Shown piece by piece: positions 53,730 to 62,468 of a DNA stretch of 64,000 nucleotides; position 1 is the first letter of the stretch, and the number at the start of each line of letters is the position of its first letter. This stretch comes from UBA5536 sp964592595 (GTDB lineage: Bacteria > Bacteroidota > Bacteroidia > Bacteroidales > F082): positions 1 to 64,000 of the forward strand of contig CAZQFH010000002.1 in the NCBI GenBank assembly GCA_964592595.1, in the 5' to 3' direction. The notes below the pieces were generated by a model. That model was not told the DNA's origin. It was given only the letters and a program-made list of their open reading frames with translations, and did no database searches. A program made the position numbers and the translations under genes.

Positions 53730-55880
53730 TTAATTGTTTCGTTTATTATCGCCTTCGGGGCGTGGAATGAGCACTTTTCGGGAAAGTTTCATCTTATTGG
53801 TCTTCGGATCAATGCCAATCAGTTTCACTTTGATTTTATCCCCTACTTTAAGCACACTTTCTACTGTGTCGAGTCTGCGCCACTCAATCTCTGATATATG
53901 CAACAGCCCATCTTTTCCGGGCAGCACTTCAACAAAAGCACCAAATGGAGTAATGGTTTTCACAGTACCCAGGTAAACCTCACCTACCTCAGGAATAGCA
54001 ACAATTGCACGAATACGTGCTTTTACAGCTTCTATAGAGTCTTTATCTGCCGAAACGATATCAATCATTCCGTACTCGCCTTTTTCCTCGATTACGATGG
54101 TTGTATTAGTCTCGCGCTGCATCTCTTGAATAATTTTTCCACCAGGTCCGATGATAGCACCAATAAACTCTTTATCCACAACCATCTTCTCGATACGTGG
54201 AACATGTTCCTTATAATCTTCGCGTGGTTCGGTAATGGTTTTAGCCATTTCTTTCAATATATGAAGTCGGCCTTTACGTGCCTGATCAAGTGCTTCTTCG
54301 AGCACTTCGTGCGACAAACCATCAACTTTAATATCCATCTGACAAGCAGTGATTCCATCTGCTGTTCCGGTAACTTTAAAGTCCATATCACCCAGGTGAT
54401 CTTCGTCGCCAAGAATATCAGACAATACGGCATATTTTGTATTACCCGTCTCAGTAATCAAACCCATTGCAATACCGGCGACTGGCTTTTTGATTTTAAC
54501 ACCTGCATCCATAAGTGCCAGTGTTCCACCACATACGCTAGCCATTGATGACGAACCGTTTGATTCCAAAATATCAGATACAACACGTATTGTATAAGGA
54601 TTTTCATCCACGCCCGGAATCATTGGTTTGAGGGCTCTTTCGGCCAAATTTCCATGCCCTACTTCACGACGGCTAACACCACGATTGGGTTTAACTTCAC
54701 CAGTTGAAAAACTAGGAAAGTTGTAATGCAGCATAAAATTTGATTTACCTTCCAAAACGGCACCATCAATGGTTTGCTCGTCCATTTTTGTTCCCAAAGT
54801 AATCGTTACCAAAGCCTGAGTTTCGCCACGGGTAAAAATAGCTGAACCATGTGCAGAAGGCAGATAGTCAACTTCAGACCAAATTGGACGAATTTCATCC
54901 AAGGCTCTTCCATCGAGGCGGGTACGCTCGTTCAAAATGACATCTCTTACCGCTTTTTTCTCCACATCATGGAAATAACGCTTGGCCAACATCAACTTTT
55001 CTTCTTTTTCCTCTTCCGAAAAGCGTGACATAAATTCTTCCAAAACAGCAGCAAAAGCATCAGATCGCTCATGTTTATTTGGATTACCTTGCAGAGCTAT
55101 TTGATAACATGGCTGATAAGCAAATTCCTGAATGGCCTCACGCAAGTCATCGTCATTAGTTTCATGCGAGTATTCACGTTTTTGACGAGCCGATTCAACT
55201 TTAGCTGCCAGTTCTACCTGAGCCTCACACTGTACTTTTATCGCTTCGTGAGCTATCTTAAGTGCCTGAAGCATAACAGCCTCCGAAACCTCTTTCGATT
55301 CGCCCTCTACCATCATGATATTGTCCTTACTTGCTGCAACCATCAAATCCAAATCTGCCTCTTCCAAAGCACTGAATGGAGGATTCACAACAAACTCGCC
55401 ATTGATACGAGCCACACGTACTTCCGATATTGGACCATTGAAAGGAATATCAGATACCGATAAAGCAGCAGATGCAGCCAAAGCAGCAAATGCATCAGGT
55501 GCAACATCATTTTCACCCGAAATCAAATTTATTAAAACTTGTGTTTCAGCATGATAATCTTCAGGAAATAAAGGACGTAAGGCCCTGTCGACCAAACGAC
55601 AAATCAGCACCTCATAATCAGAGGGTCTGCCCTCACGCTTAAAAAAGCCTCCCGGAAATTTTCCGGTTGCAGCGTATTTCTCTTTGTAATCTACTGATAG
55701 GGGTAAAAAATCTACATTCTCCTTTGCCTCTTTTGCTGAAACAACTGTAGCTAACAACATCGTTTTACCTGTTTTAACTACTACAGCACCATGAGCCTGT
55801 TTGGCAAGCTTCCCGGTTTCGATCGTAATGACCGTTCCGTCAGCCATTTCAATCGTTTGTGTAATTCCTTTTGGATTCAT
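53730..55880 (-). CDS. pnp: Polyribonucleotide nucleotidyltransferase (PNPase)
   Basis: 716 residues, trimeric 3'-5' phosphorolytic exoribonuclease of the RNA degradation machinery. Two RNase PH domains (KFPGGFFKREGRPSDYE in the first; RPNRGVSRREVGHGNLAERAL-type and GSSSMASVCGGTLALMDAGV in the second), then KH (FIGAIIGPGGKIIQEMQRET) and S1 (TVKTITPFGAFVEVLPGKDG) domains at the C-terminus. It follows rpsO by 100 bases in the conserved rpsO-pnp order. Confidence 0.97.
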   Translation of the reverse strand: MNPKGITQTIEMADGTVITIETGKLAKQAHGAVVVKTGKTMLLATVVSAKEAKENVDFLPLSVDYKEKYAATGKFPGGFFKREGRPSDYEVLICRLVDRALRPLFPEDYHAETQVLINLISGENDVAPDAFAALAASAALSVSDIPFNGPISEVRVARINGEFVVNPPFSALEEADLDLMVAASKDNIMMVEGESKEVSEAVMLQALKIAHEAIKVQCEAQVELAAKVESARQKREYSHETNDDDLREAIQEFAYQPCYQIALQGNPNKHERSDAFAAVLEEFMSRFSEEEKEEKLMLAKRYFHDVEKKAVRDVILNERTRLDGRALDEIRPIWSEVDYLPSAHGSAIFTRGETQALVTITLGTKMDEQTIDGAVLEGKSNFMLHYNFPSFSTGEVKPNRGVSRREVGHGNLAERALKPMIPGVDENPYTIRVVSDILESNGSSSMASVCGGTLALMDAGVKIKKPVAGIAMGLITETGNTKYAVLSDILGDEDHLGDMDFKVTGTADGITACQMDIKVDGLSHEVLEEALDQARKGRLHILKEMAKTITEPREDYKEHVPRIEKMVVDKEFIGAIIGPGGKIIQEMQRETNTTIVIEEKGEYGMIDIVSADKDSIEAVKARIRAIVAIPEVGEVYLGTVKTITPFGAFVEVLPGKDGLLHISEIEWRRLDTVESVLKVGDKIKVKLIGIDPKTNKMKLSRKVLIPRPEGDNKRNN

Positions 55881-55927
55881 ATATTTTCTTTAAATGTAAT
55901 CATTTACGCGAAGCCTGTTTAAATACA

Positions 55928-55958
55928 AAAAAAGGCAATCAAGTAAATTGCCTTTTTT
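55928..55958. terminator. Intrinsic terminator or attenuator between rpsO and pnp
   Basis: Arms at 55928-55939 and 55947-55958 (AAAAAAGGCAAT and its complement) with a 7-base loop. On the minus strand the arm ends in a T-run, so it can stop transcription after rpsO, with pnp reached by read-through or from its own promoter. The same sequence can form on the plus strand. Confidence 0.75.
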
Positions 55959-55980
55959 CGGACCTTCATCAGGATAAGGA

Positions 55981-56250
55981 TTATTTTCTGATACCCAGCT
56001 TTTTGATTATTTCCCGGTATCTTTCAATATCTTTTTTCTTTAAATAATCGAGAAGTTTCCTTCTTTTACCTACCATACGAACCAGTGAACGCATTGTTGA
56101 AAGGTCCTTCTTGTTCTCTTTCATGTGCTCGGTAAGATGCTTGATGCGGAAGGTAAACAAAGCAATCTGACCTTCTGCTGAACCAGTATCAGCAGCCTTG
56201 CTACCGAACTCGTTAAAAATTTCTGTCTTCTTTTCAGCTGTTAAATACAT
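55981..56250 (-). CDS. rpsO: 30S ribosomal protein S15
   Basis: 89 residues, normal length. GSAEGQIALFTFRIKHLTEHMKENKKDL, RSLVRMVGKRRKLLDYL and YREIIKKLGIRK are the S15 signatures for binding 16S rRNA at the junction of helices 20-22. First gene of the rpsO-pnp-rpoD order. Its promoter lies at 56279-56309. Confidence 0.98.
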   Translation of the reverse strand: MYLTAEKKTEIFNEFGSKAADTGSAEGQIALFTFRIKHLTEHMKENKKDLSTMRSLVRMVGKRRKLLDYLKKKDIERYREIIKKLGIRK

Positions 56251-56278
56251 AGCTACTTCTTTTCGATTTTTTGGGCTG

Positions 56279-56309
56279 CAAAAATAAAACTATTTTTATA
56301 ACTAAACAA
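56279..56309 (-). promoter_or_regulatory. Promoter of rpsO
   Basis: On the minus strand TTG (56309-56307), a 20-base spacer and TATTTTTG (56286-56279) match the Bacteroidota -33/-7 consensus. Transcription would start near 56273, about 23 bases before the rpsO start. The -33 element lies within the last codons of the upstream antiporter gene. Confidence 0.65.
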
Positions 56310-57726
56310 CTTCATTTGTAGAATCTTTTTTTTTCTGCTCGTTATTGGTTGTTTCAAGACTTGATTTATCGCTTGTTACAGCCTCTTTCTCGCTTGGTTT
56401 ATCGGCAGATTTAGTTGCTTTCTTTTCAGCTCTTTTTTGTTGATAAAATTGAATTTTTTCTCTGATCCACATGTTAAAATTCAAAGAATTTGTATAAAAA
56501 TCCTGCAACCCTTTCGACTTTTCTATCAAAGGAATTAAAACAGATGTGAATAGAATACTGAAAAGAATTACTGAAAATACAATGTCTTTAATTAACTCGC
56601 CTCCGGGAATACCCTGCTGCATGGGAATAGTTGCCAAAACAGCTGCTGCCAATCCTTTAGGAACGATAGACGACATAAACATTAGATCCTGATTGGGGTT
56701 ACTAGCATCTGAAATAGGCATGGAAGCCCTCACTACTGGAATTCGAAGCAGGTATAGTATCAAGGTTAATACAAAGCCAATCAAGATAGGTACCCATTCA
56801 GTTAATTGCATGGAAACACCTATGTAAACGAAGAAAAATGTTTTTAAAAGAAAAACAGCTTCTCCAAAAAGAATACGTTCGGTTTCGTTGAGTGAGTCAG
56901 GCTCTTTGGTAAAATACCTGCTTAAGGCCGTTCCTCTGATCAAATCGGTATTAGCCAAACCAATCCCAAAAGCCAGTGCACTAATCGCTCCGCTATAGCC
57001 CAAAATTTCACTCAATCCATAAATGATGAAGACGAATGCCGGTGTTGTAAAGATGGAATTTTTTATATTCCTGATTTTATGAAGCACAACTGACCAGAAA
57101 AAAGCTCCTATTAATCCCATTATTGATGCCAGTATAAAACTGGCTAATATCTGACCAATTGTTGTTCCAACCTGAATCTGTCCAAGTTGTGCAGCCTCTA
57201 TAAAAGCAAGTGCGAAAACGATACAGAGCACATCACTAAAAGCAGATTCCAGAATGAGAATGGTTCTGCTGTTGTTAGAGATGTTAAGTTGCCTCACAAG
57301 CGGAATTACAACAGCTGACGAAGTTCCGCCAATAATTGCACCCAACATAAACGCAACCAGAGGTTCCATTTCAAGAAACAACCATGATAGCAGTCCAACT
57401 ACAATAAGTGTTGCGAAAAAATTTAGGAAAGTTAGTAAAGATGTGCCTCTGAGAGAATTACGTAAAGTATCATACTTTAGCTCCGTACCTCCTTCGAACA
57501 GTATGGTTACCAGTGTTATAGTAGTAAAAACCGGTCCCACCAATCCCAAGTGGCCGGGCGTGACGATACCCAGAAGCGGACCGATTGCCAGACCTATCAA
57601 AATAAGCAATAAAACATCCGGCACACGTTTACGGCTAAAAACCTCAGCAAAAACATGTGCCAGAAATACGAGCAAACCAACACCTACAACTGTTACTGCA
57701 ATGCTTATCGAATCGTTCATAACCAA
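56302..57726 (-). CDS. Cation:proton antiporter (CPA/NhaP-like)
   Basis: 474 residues with about twelve membrane helices over 1-390. TTITLVTILFEGGTEL, IIGGTSSAVVIPL and ESAFSDVLCIVFALAF fit the CPA core with acidic residues in the transport helices; GETVFLLKTFFFVYIG-type segment follows. The last 80 residues are a hydrophilic Lys/Glu-rich tail. It should exchange Na+ or K+ for H+ at the inner membrane. It is the last gene read toward rpsO; a -7 box TATATTTG lies at 57773-57780. Confidence 0.9.
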   Translation of the reverse strand: MVMNDSISIAVTVVGVGLLVFLAHVFAEVFSRKRVPDVLLLILIGLAIGPLLGIVTPGHLGLVGPVFTTITLVTILFEGGTELKYDTLRNSLRGTSLLTFLNFFATLIVVGLLSWLFLEMEPLVAFMLGAIIGGTSSAVVIPLVRQLNISNNSRTILILESAFSDVLCIVFALAFIEAAQLGQIQVGTTIGQILASFILASIMGLIGAFFWSVVLHKIRNIKNSIFTTPAFVFIIYGLSEILGYSGAISALAFGIGLANTDLIRGTALSRYFTKEPDSLNETERILFGEAVFLLKTFFFVYIGVSMQLTEWVPILIGFVLTLILYLLRIPVVRASMPISDASNPNQDLMFMSSIVPKGLAAAVLATIPMQQGIPGGELIKDIVFSVILFSILFTSVLIPLIEKSKGLQDFYTNSLNFNMWIREKIQFYQQKRAEKKATKSADKPSEKEAVTSDKSSLETTNNEQKKKDSTNEVV

Positions 57727-57800
57727 GTAGATAAGGAGATGTTACTAACAAAAAAAACTCCTTATTTGGATGCAAATATAAACGAAAAACAATCCGCAAA

Positions 57801-58325
57801 TCATTTCTTTAATGGGGGCATATTCATTTCTGATAAGCAAGCACGCACCTTTTTACAAAGCTGTTCACCAGCATCGACACAATAACCTCGCTGACCACAT
57901 ACTTTAATTCCTTCTGCATTAAAAAGCATGGTGTAAGGCAGTTCCGTAATCGCTAATCGACGCATCAGAACACCGTTTTCATCAGTAAAACATTGCACTC
58001 CCGGAGCATTAGCATGCAAATAATTTTGCTCGAGCTGAGCCATTGATGATGAAGTTTCAATTACAGCAATAAACTGAAAATCCAATCCCTGAAGCGACGC
58101 TATAGCTGCTTCATAAAGCTCATTGATCAATGTACACGATTTTCCATCATCCAACTTCCAAAAAACAAATAAACTTGCTTTTTGCATTTTCATAAGCTCC
58201 TTAACCAATACCTGACTCCCTTTTGCATCCCTCAGAACGATTTTTGATAGGTCTGTTTTTTGATGTTGTGCATGAAGCAGAACAACTGAAAATAAAACTA
58301 ACAGTGTAATAATGAAACGTTTCAT
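57801..58325 (-). CDS. Exported thioredoxin-fold protein without a CxxC motif
   Basis: 174 residues from ATG 58325 (MKRFIITLLVLFSVVLLHAQ), where the signal peptide fixes the start. The mature part has a thioredoxin-like pattern: KASLFVFWKLDDGKSCTL at the active-site strand and ITELPYTMLFNAEG with the cis-Pro loop. The usual CxxC is replaced (DDGKSC, a single Cys), so it is not a normal oxidoreductase. A -7 box TACTTTTG on the minus strand at 58418-58425, with TTG 16 bases upstream, may be its promoter. Confidence 0.72.
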   Translation of the reverse strand: MKRFIITLLVLFSVVLLHAQHQKTDLSKIVLRDAKGSQVLVKELMKMQKASLFVFWKLDDGKSCTLINELYEAAIASLQGLDFQFIAVIETSSSMAQLEQNYLHANAPGVQCFTDENGVLMRRLAITELPYTMLFNAEGIKVCGQRGYCVDAGEQLCKKVRACLSEMNMPPLKK

Positions 58326-58525
58326 TCTAATTTTAATTTTGGAGGGAAGACAATTCAAATTCAGGTCGATCAACGCAAATATACAACATTCAATACCAAA
58401 AATCAACTGTTGCAGAACAAAAGTAATTGACTTACATTTAACAACTTAAAAAGTATCTCAAACGCCTGAACAAAAAGCAAAAACACTTGTTTAATTTTTC
58501 ATATCCAAAATTAAACAAAACCATC

Positions 58526-60010
58526 ATGAAAAAAGTTATTGTCGTTGGAGCCGGTTTTTCAGGACTTTCTGCTGCCGCCCTTTTAGCCAGAGACGGGTTT
58601 GAAGTAGAAGTGATTGAAAAGCATGATATGGCAGGAGGCAGAGCCAGAAAATTCACTGAAGAAGGCTTCACTTTCGATATGGGTCCGAGTTGGTATTGGA
58701 TGCCAGATGTTTTTGAACGCTTTTTTGAGCTTTTTGGTAAAAAAGTGTCCGATTATTACAAGCTCATTAGACTCGATCCTTCCTATACCATCTATTTTGG
58801 CCCTGGCGACAAAGTTGATCTGCCCGCAGATCCACAGGCCCTGTATCAGCTTTTTGAAAGCATTGAAGCCGGAAGCGGCAATAAACTGAAAAAATTCCTT
58901 GATGAAGCTGCCTTTAAATATGAAATCGGCATCAATAATTTGGTTTACAAGCCATCAAAAAGTTTACTTGAATTTGCTGATTGGGAAATCATACGTTCGG
59001 CGATGCGCATGCATGTACTAACTTCTTTTCATAGCTATATCCGCAAATATTTTAAACATCCCAAACTTCTCAGAATACTTGAATTTCCCATTTTATTTTT
59101 GGGAGCTACAGCCGAAAAAACCCCTGCACTTTACAGCCTGATGAATTATGGCGATATGATGCTCGGAACCTGGTATCCCGAAGGCGGCATGTACAAAATT
59201 ATCGAAGGATTTCAAAAATTGGCAGAAGAGCAGGGCGTGCGTTTTCGATTTAACGAAGAAGTGAAAAGCTTTGATATATCAGCAAAGCATATCAATTCTG
59301 TTGAAACCAATAAGGGAACGTATCAAGCTGATTACGTGATAGCAAGCGCAGATTATCACCATATTGAGCAAAAAATACTTCCTGAGAAATACCGAAACTA
59401 TTCCCCTTCCTATTGGGAATCGCGCACCATGTCGCCATCATCATTAATCTATTATCTGGGCGTTGACAAAAAGCTGGATGGCATGCAACACCATACGCTC
59501 ATTTTTAATAATGACTTTGAAAAACATGCACAACAAATTTATGAGCAACCACAATGGCCCGAAAATCCTTCGGTTTACCTGAGTTGCACTTCGCAAACCG
59601 ATCCCTCAACAGCACCGGCAGGAAAGGAGAATCTGTTTATTCTTATCCCAGTTGCCCCCGGGCTTAATGATACTGATGAAGTGCGTGACCATTATTTTGA
59701 TTTTTCGGTAAAACGCATTGAAGAAACTCTCGACATCCAGTTTAAAGATGCTATCATTTACAAGAGAATGTATTCAAACAGAGACTTTGCCAAAGATTAT
59801 TATGCCTACAAAGGCAATGCCTATGGTTTGGCCAACACACTGAAGCAGACGGCTATTTTAAAACCTTCTATGTTCAACAAAAAAGTTAAAAACTTGTTAT
59901 ATACTGGACAATTAACAATTCCAGGGCCCGGCGTTCCTCCTGCGATAATTTCAGGACAGGTTGCCGCCGGACAAATTTCGGAAAAGGTCAAAAAAAAAAC
60001 TAACCACTAA
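58526..60010 (+). CDS. crtI: Phytoene desaturase CrtI
   Basis: 494 residues from ATG 58526 (MKKVIVVGAGFSGLSAAALLA); an upstream in-frame ATG at 58487 is not needed. The dinucleotide-binding motif is GAGFSGL, followed by EVEVIEKHDMAGGRAR and FDMGPSWYWMPDVFERFF. The C-terminal CrtI signature GQLTIPGPGVPPAIISGQ is present. It dehydrogenates phytoene stepwise toward lycopene. It is first of five plus-strand carotenoid genes, 12 bases before crtB. Confidence 0.95.
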   Translation: MKKVIVVGAGFSGLSAAALLARDGFEVEVIEKHDMAGGRARKFTEEGFTFDMGPSWYWMPDVFERFFELFGKKVSDYYKLIRLDPSYTIYFGPGDKVDLPADPQALYQLFESIEAGSGNKLKKFLDEAAFKYEIGINNLVYKPSKSLLEFADWEIIRSAMRMHVLTSFHSYIRKYFKHPKLLRILEFPILFLGATAEKTPALYSLMNYGDMMLGTWYPEGGMYKIIEGFQKLAEEQGVRFRFNEEVKSFDISAKHINSVETNKGTYQADYVIASADYHHIEQKILPEKYRNYSPSYWESRTMSPSSLIYYLGVDKKLDGMQHHTLIFNNDFEKHAQQIYEQPQWPENPSVYLSCTSQTDPSTAPAGKENLFILIPVAPGLNDTDEVRDHYFDFSVKRIEETLDIQFKDAIIYKRMYSNRDFAKDYYAYKGNAYGLANTLKQTAILKPSMFNKKVKNLLYTGQLTIPGPGVPPAIISGQVAAGQISEKVKKKTNH

Positions 60011-60022
60011 CCATTTTGCATC

Positions 60023-60859
60023 ATGAAAAACCTCTATGATCACATTTCCCGCAAGGCCAGTAAGATAACCACACGAGCTTACAGCACATCATTTTCAATG
60101 GGAATAAGGCTTTTCAACCAGAAGTATCATGATCCGATTTATGCCATTTACGGATTTGTTAGGTTGGCAGATGAAATTGTTGACACTTTTCATGAATACG
60201 ACAAAAAAACGCTACTTGAAGAATTTCGTCGTGATACAGTGTTAGCAATTAAGCGCGGTATCAGTTTGAATCCAATTTTGCAAAGTTTTCAGGAGACAGT
60301 AAATGAATACAATATAGAGTGGCCATTGATCGACCGCTTCCTGAAAAGTATGGAAATGGATTTAAATGAGCTGGAATATGATCAGCAACTTTTTGAGGAA
60401 TACATACTTGGTTCAGCAGAAGTTGTGGGCTTAATGTGTTTAAGGGTTTTTACCGAAGGAAATGAAGGCATGTATCAGGAATTAAAAATCCCTGCCATGC
60501 GATTAGGTTCAGCCTTTCAAAAAATAAATTTTCTGCGTGATATGCATGCAGATCACCATCATCTTGGACGCACCTATTTCCCAAATCTCGACATGAACAA
60601 CTTTAATCAGGACGTTAAACAAAGTATTGAAATGGATATCGAAAAAGACTTTCAGGACGGCCTTGAAGGTATTCGAAAACTCCCAATGGGTGCTCGTTAT
60701 GGCGTTTATGTAGCTTATGTTTATTACTATAATCTTTTCAAAAAGATCAAACGCATTCAATCAGAAAAATTACTCAATGAACGTATCAGGGTTCCCAATC
60801 CGGCAAAATACGGCATGCTCATTAGTTCATACCTGCGCTACAGGCTAAACCTGATGTAA
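60023..60859 (+). CDS. crtB: Phytoene synthase CrtB
   Basis: 278 residues. It condenses two geranylgeranyl diphosphates to phytoene. The first Asp-rich motif is DEIVDTF; the second is FLRDMHADHHHLGRTYFP. AYSTSFSMGIRLF near the start and GSAEVVGLMCLRVF in the core are family signatures. It lies 12 bases after crtI and its stop is one base before the next start. Confidence 0.95.
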   Translation: MKNLYDHISRKASKITTRAYSTSFSMGIRLFNQKYHDPIYAIYGFVRLADEIVDTFHEYDKKTLLEEFRRDTVLAIKRGISLNPILQSFQETVNEYNIEWPLIDRFLKSMEMDLNELEYDQQLFEEYILGSAEVVGLMCLRVFTEGNEGMYQELKIPAMRLGSAFQKINFLRDMHADHHHLGRTYFPNLDMNNFNQDVKQSIEMDIEKDFQDGLEGIRKLPMGARYGVYVAYVYYYNLFKKIKRIQSEKLLNERIRVPNPAKYGMLISSYLRYRLNLM

Positions 60860-60860
60860 G

Positions 60861-61379
60861 ATGACACTTTTGATGGCATTAATTTTATTAGTTTTACCAC
60901 CGCAAGAAACCAAAACATTGGTCGAAGCCAGAAAGCTTTTTTTTGATTTCGATCAGCCGGGATGTGTTTCGGAGAAGCTTTTTGAAATGTTGCAGCAAAC
61001 AGATGAAAAATCTAATGTTTTACTAGCTTATCAAGGAGCTGCCGAAGCCAGTTCAGCAGCATGCGCCTCCTTCCCAATCGCTAAATTTAAACGCTTTAAT
61101 CAGGGGAAAAGCAAACTGGAACAATGCATTATCAATGAACCTACAAATGCTGAAATCAGATTTTTAAGGTTTAGCATTCAATCAAAAGCTCCCGGATTTT
61201 TAAATTATAAAGATGCTATTAAACAGGATTATAATCTCATTCTCAATTCATTAGCTGTGAATAATGAGCAATGGCATGATAAAACATTTAAAATCAATGT
61301 AATCAGATTTTTATTGGCTTTTTCGGGAACTACTGATCAACAAGCTGTTTTGCTGCACAAAATGTTGAACAACGAATAA
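60861..61379 (+). CDS. Conserved protein of unknown function in the carotenoid operon
   Basis: 172 residues. A hydrophobic N-terminus (MTLLMALILLVLPPQETK) may be a signal peptide; the rest is alpha-helical, suggesting TPR-like repeats (NVLLAYQGAAEASSAACAS; NAEIRFLRFSIQSKAP). I do not know its function. It sits between crtB (1 base) and idi (9 bases), so it is part of the carotenoid unit. Confidence 0.75.
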   Translation: MTLLMALILLVLPPQETKTLVEARKLFFDFDQPGCVSEKLFEMLQQTDEKSNVLLAYQGAAEASSAACASFPIAKFKRFNQGKSKLEQCIINEPTNAEIRFLRFSIQSKAPGFLNYKDAIKQDYNLILNSLAVNNEQWHDKTFKINVIRFLLAFSGTTDQQAVLLHKMLNNE

Positions 61380-61388
61380 AGTTAGTTT

Positions 61389-61916
61389 ATGGAGGAAAAA
61401 GTTGTTTTAGTAAACACCAAGGACGAGCCTCAGGGTTTGATGAAAAAAATGGAAGCGCACAAGCAGGGAGTGTTGCACAGGGCCTTTTCTATTTTCATTT
61501 TTAACAGCAAGAATGAGCTTTTATTGCAGCAGCGGGCGTTCTCAAAATATCATACGCCCGGACTTTGGACTAATACCTGTTGCTCACATCCTCGCGAAAA
61601 TGAAAGCCTCGAAGCAGCTACAAGTCGCAGACTACTTGAAGAAATGGGAATGAAATGCGAAATTCATGAAGCTTTTTCATTTATTTACAAGGCAGATGTG
61701 GGTCAAGGCCTAATCGAACACGAATTTGATCATGTGTTTATTGGACGTTCGGACGAAACACCTGTAATAAATCCTGAAGAAGTGGCTTCATGGGAATATG
61801 CTTCAATGGGCGATCTTAGGTTGGAAATCGCAAAAAATCCCGAAAAATATACGGTATGGTTTCGCATCGCTTTTGATGAAGTGGATGCACATCTTAAAAA
61901 CCTTAAAACAAATTAA
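61389..61916 (+). CDS. idi: Isopentenyl-diphosphate delta-isomerase, type I
   Basis: 175 residues, Nudix-fold enzyme converting isopentenyl to dimethylallyl diphosphate. HRAFSIFIFNSKNELLLQQR, the active-site Cys in LWTNTCCSHPRENES, and the Nudix-like RLLEEMGM with metal-binding Glu in IEHEFDHVFIG are visible. It supplies dimethylallyl diphosphate for carotenoid precursors. It lies 9 bases after the unknown gene and 2 bases before crtZ. Confidence 0.95.
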   Translation: MEEKVVLVNTKDEPQGLMKKMEAHKQGVLHRAFSIFIFNSKNELLLQQRAFSKYHTPGLWTNTCCSHPRENESLEAATSRRLLEEMGMKCEIHEAFSFIYKADVGQGLIEHEFDHVFIGRSDETPVINPEEVASWEYASMGDLRLEIAKNPEKYTVWFRIAFDEVDAHLKNLKTN

Positions 61917-61918
61917 TT

Positions 61919-62377
61919 ATGAATTGGATTATCTCATCGGCACTCATATTGGGGGCATTTCTCTTTATGGAATTTATGGCATGGTTCACACATAAATACG
62001 TCATGCATGGTTTCTTATGGATTCTCCACAAGGATCATCACATTCGTGATGGCCGAAAACTGGAATGGAATGATTTGTTTGCAGTTATTTTTGCGATACC
62101 CAGTTTCTTGTTTATTTTTTACGGAATTCAGCATGGTTTCGACTGGAAATTCTACATCGGATTAGGCATCGCACTCTATGGTTTTGCCTATTTTATGTTT
62201 CATGATGTTTTTGTTCATGGTCGCCTTCCATTGCTTCAAAAATTAAGCAACCGGTATCTCAGAGCTACTATCACAGCGCATTTGGATCATCATAAACCTC
62301 ATGCTCATTACAACTACGGTTTTTTAGTTGCACCCATGAAATATTACAAAGAAGAATGGCGTAGATCTAAAAAATAA
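61919..62377 (+). CDS. crtZ: Beta-carotene hydroxylase CrtZ
   Basis: 152 residues, a membrane fatty-acid-hydroxylase-type di-iron enzyme. His motifs are HKYVMHG, HKDHH, HDVFVHGR and HLDHHKPHAH; about four membrane helices. It adds 3-hydroxyl groups to beta-ring carotenoids such as beta-carotene, giving zeaxanthin. It is the last gene of the carotenoid unit; a hydroxylase implies cyclic carotenoids, yet no lycopene cyclase is in the window. Confidence 0.93.
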   Translation: MNWIISSALILGAFLFMEFMAWFTHKYVMHGFLWILHKDHHIRDGRKLEWNDLFAVIFAIPSFLFIFYGIQHGFDWKFYIGLGIALYGFAYFMFHDVFVHGRLPLLQKLSNRYLRATITAHLDHHKPHAHYNYGFLVAPMKYYKEEWRRSKK

Positions 62378-62409
62378 GCGCTTCCTGGTATTCTGATGAT
62401 TTTTGGCAT

Positions 62410-62417
62410 TACCTTTG
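62410..62417 (+). promoter_or_regulatory. Possible -7 promoter element
   Basis: TACCTTTG matches the -7 consensus TAnnTTTG and lies 52 bases upstream of the next ATG. No TTG is present at the expected -33 distance. An AT-rich hairpin (arms 62429-62437 and 62445-62453, no T-run) lies between it and the gene. Confidence 0.35.
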
Positions 62418-62468
62418 GAGCAAACATGCTTTTAAAACTTGATTTTTTAAAAGTTAACGCCCAAAACT

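Noticed and set aside
53898..54548. Long open frame of 216 codons on the plus strand
   Set aside because: It is antisense to pnp, with no homology-like motifs, and pnp is a certain gene.
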